A DNA stretch of 64,000 bases from Paenibacillus tepidiphilus (GTDB taxonomy: Bacteria; Bacillota; Bacilli; Paenibacillales; Paenibacillaceae), in NCBI RefSeq assembly GCF_008635795.1, contig NZ_VWRQ01000028.1, forward strand, positions 1-64,000, in the 5' to 3' direction. Below are positions 63,611-64,000 of this stretch, in pieces; the stretch's first letter is position 1; the number at the start of each line of letters is the position of its first letter. A model generated the notes under the pieces. That model did not search any database. It had not been told where the DNA came from and saw only the letters and a program-made list of their open reading frames with translations. The translations under genes were made by a program, and so were the position numbers.

Positions 63611-64000
63611 ATGAAGCTGGTAGTGTTTGAGGCGTCCGGGGCGGTTGGCCGGGCTATTGTGGAAGAAGCTCTAAAAAGAAAGCATGAGGTCACTGCGGTG
63701 GTTCAGGACCCGCAGCAGCTGCCCCTGGCTCATGAGCGCCTGCGGGTGGATGCCGGGGACCTGCTCAGCCCGGCATCCGTGGCAACGGCGGCCGGCGGCC
63801 ATGAGGCGGCAATCAGCGCCTTGGTACCCGGTCCGGAGCTGGCTCGGGAGCTGCCGGCTGCTGCCCGTTCGCTGCTGGCCGGTCTGCAAGACGCCGGTGT
63901 CGGGCGCCTGCTAATCGTAGGCGGCGCCGGAGATTTGCAGACAGATTCCGGCGAACGGCTGATGGATACTGCGGGATATCCGCAGGAGCTGCGTCCGCTG
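63611..64000 (+). CDS. NAD(P)-binding (NmrA/SDR-like) protein, truncated by the window end
   Basis: The first 130 residues of a Rossmann-fold protein of the atypical SDR / NAD(P)H-binding family: MKLVVFEASGAVGRAIVEEA, LKRKHEVTAVVQDPQQL, then VDAGDLLSPASVATAAGGHE and LLIVGGAGDLQ. The glycine-rich loop usually reads GAxGxxG; here the first Gly is Glu (FEASGAVG). AGGAG lies 6 bases before the ATG. The substrate of this group (YwnB/YesF-like) is unknown. The gene continues beyond the window. Confidence 0.85.
   Translation, partial: MKLVVFEASGAVGRAIVEEALKRKHEVTAVVQDPQQLPLAHERLRVDAGDLLSPASVATAAGGHEAAISALVPGPELARELPAAARSLLAGLQDAGVGRLLIVGGAGDLQTDSGERLMDTAGYPQELRPL

Overview
The window looks like chromosomal DNA of a Paenibacillus-type Bacillota (Firmicutes). 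The grounds are strong AGGAGG ribosome-binding sites with frequent GTG/TTG starts, sigma-A promoters, intrinsic terminators after most units, a tapA-sipW-tasA matrix operon with SinR/SinI proteins, CsoR/copZ/copA, and a mid-50s GC content by eye. This is inferred from gene content; no rRNA or other marker is present. No tRNA, rRNA, CRISPR array, intact insertion sequence or prophage was seen.

Layout. 1-3.1 kb: a decayed gene fragment, a nucleotidyltransferase-like gene, an ECF sigma factor overlapping its probable membrane anti-sigma partner, and a 31-bp minisatellite. 3.1-7.4 kb: odhAB (2-oxoglutarate dehydrogenase E1 and E2). 7.9-11.5 kb: a biofilm module. A class I c-di-GMP riboswitch leads into a 50-residue SinI-like anti-repressor, convergent with a SinR repressor gene, followed by the tapA-sipW-tasA operon whose upstream region carries SinR-type GTTCTTT boxes. 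11.6-15.1 kb: aldo/keto reductase, small protein, PadR regulator and DHA2 drug exporter with a palindrome in its promoter. 15.2-17.0 kb: a membrane GGDEF/HD-GYP protein able in principle to make or degrade c-di-GMP. 17.2-21.2 kb: csoR-copZ-copA-nitroreductase with two matching CsoR-type operators. 21.4-24.9 kb: ABC exporter plus DesK/DesR-like two-component pair. 24.9-26.4 kb: membrane protein and AraC-type regulator. 26.5-29.9 kb: TPP riboswitch and thiYXZ-type pyrimidine/thiamine precursor transporter. 30-32 kb: CorA-like membrane protein and a PPOX-fold protein. 32.3-36.9 kb: OmpR-type two-component system with a LanFEG-like three-gene ABC exporter. 37.1-37.4 kb: SmtB-like ArsR regulator. 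37.8-46 kb: an AT-rich secreted protein, a giant RHS-repeat polymorphic toxin with an AT-rich swapped tip, and a putative zinc-ribbon immunity protein. 46.3-50 kb: divergent His-rich zinc exporters (CDF and P1B-ATPase), each behind the same ATATGA-N8-TCATAT operator. 50-58.4 kb: chemoreceptor, L-lactate dehydrogenase-like enzyme, CcdC, GlsB, lactonase and a large membrane-anchored alpha/beta hydrolase. 58.6-62.1 kb: sulfate transport genes (binding protein, two permeases, YezD) behind a structured leader ending in an intrinsic terminator, with no ATPase gene. 62.3-64 kb: small membrane protein, GNAT acetyltransferase, an octamer minisatellite, and a truncated NAD(P)-binding protein.

The most interesting system is the biofilm module. 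The sequence implies a direct path from c-di-GMP through a riboswitch to SinI, SinR and the TasA fibre operon, and a GGDEF/HD-GYP gene lies 7 kb away. Second is the uncharacterised leader RNA in front of the sulfate genes; third is the RHS toxin tip and its candidate immunity gene.
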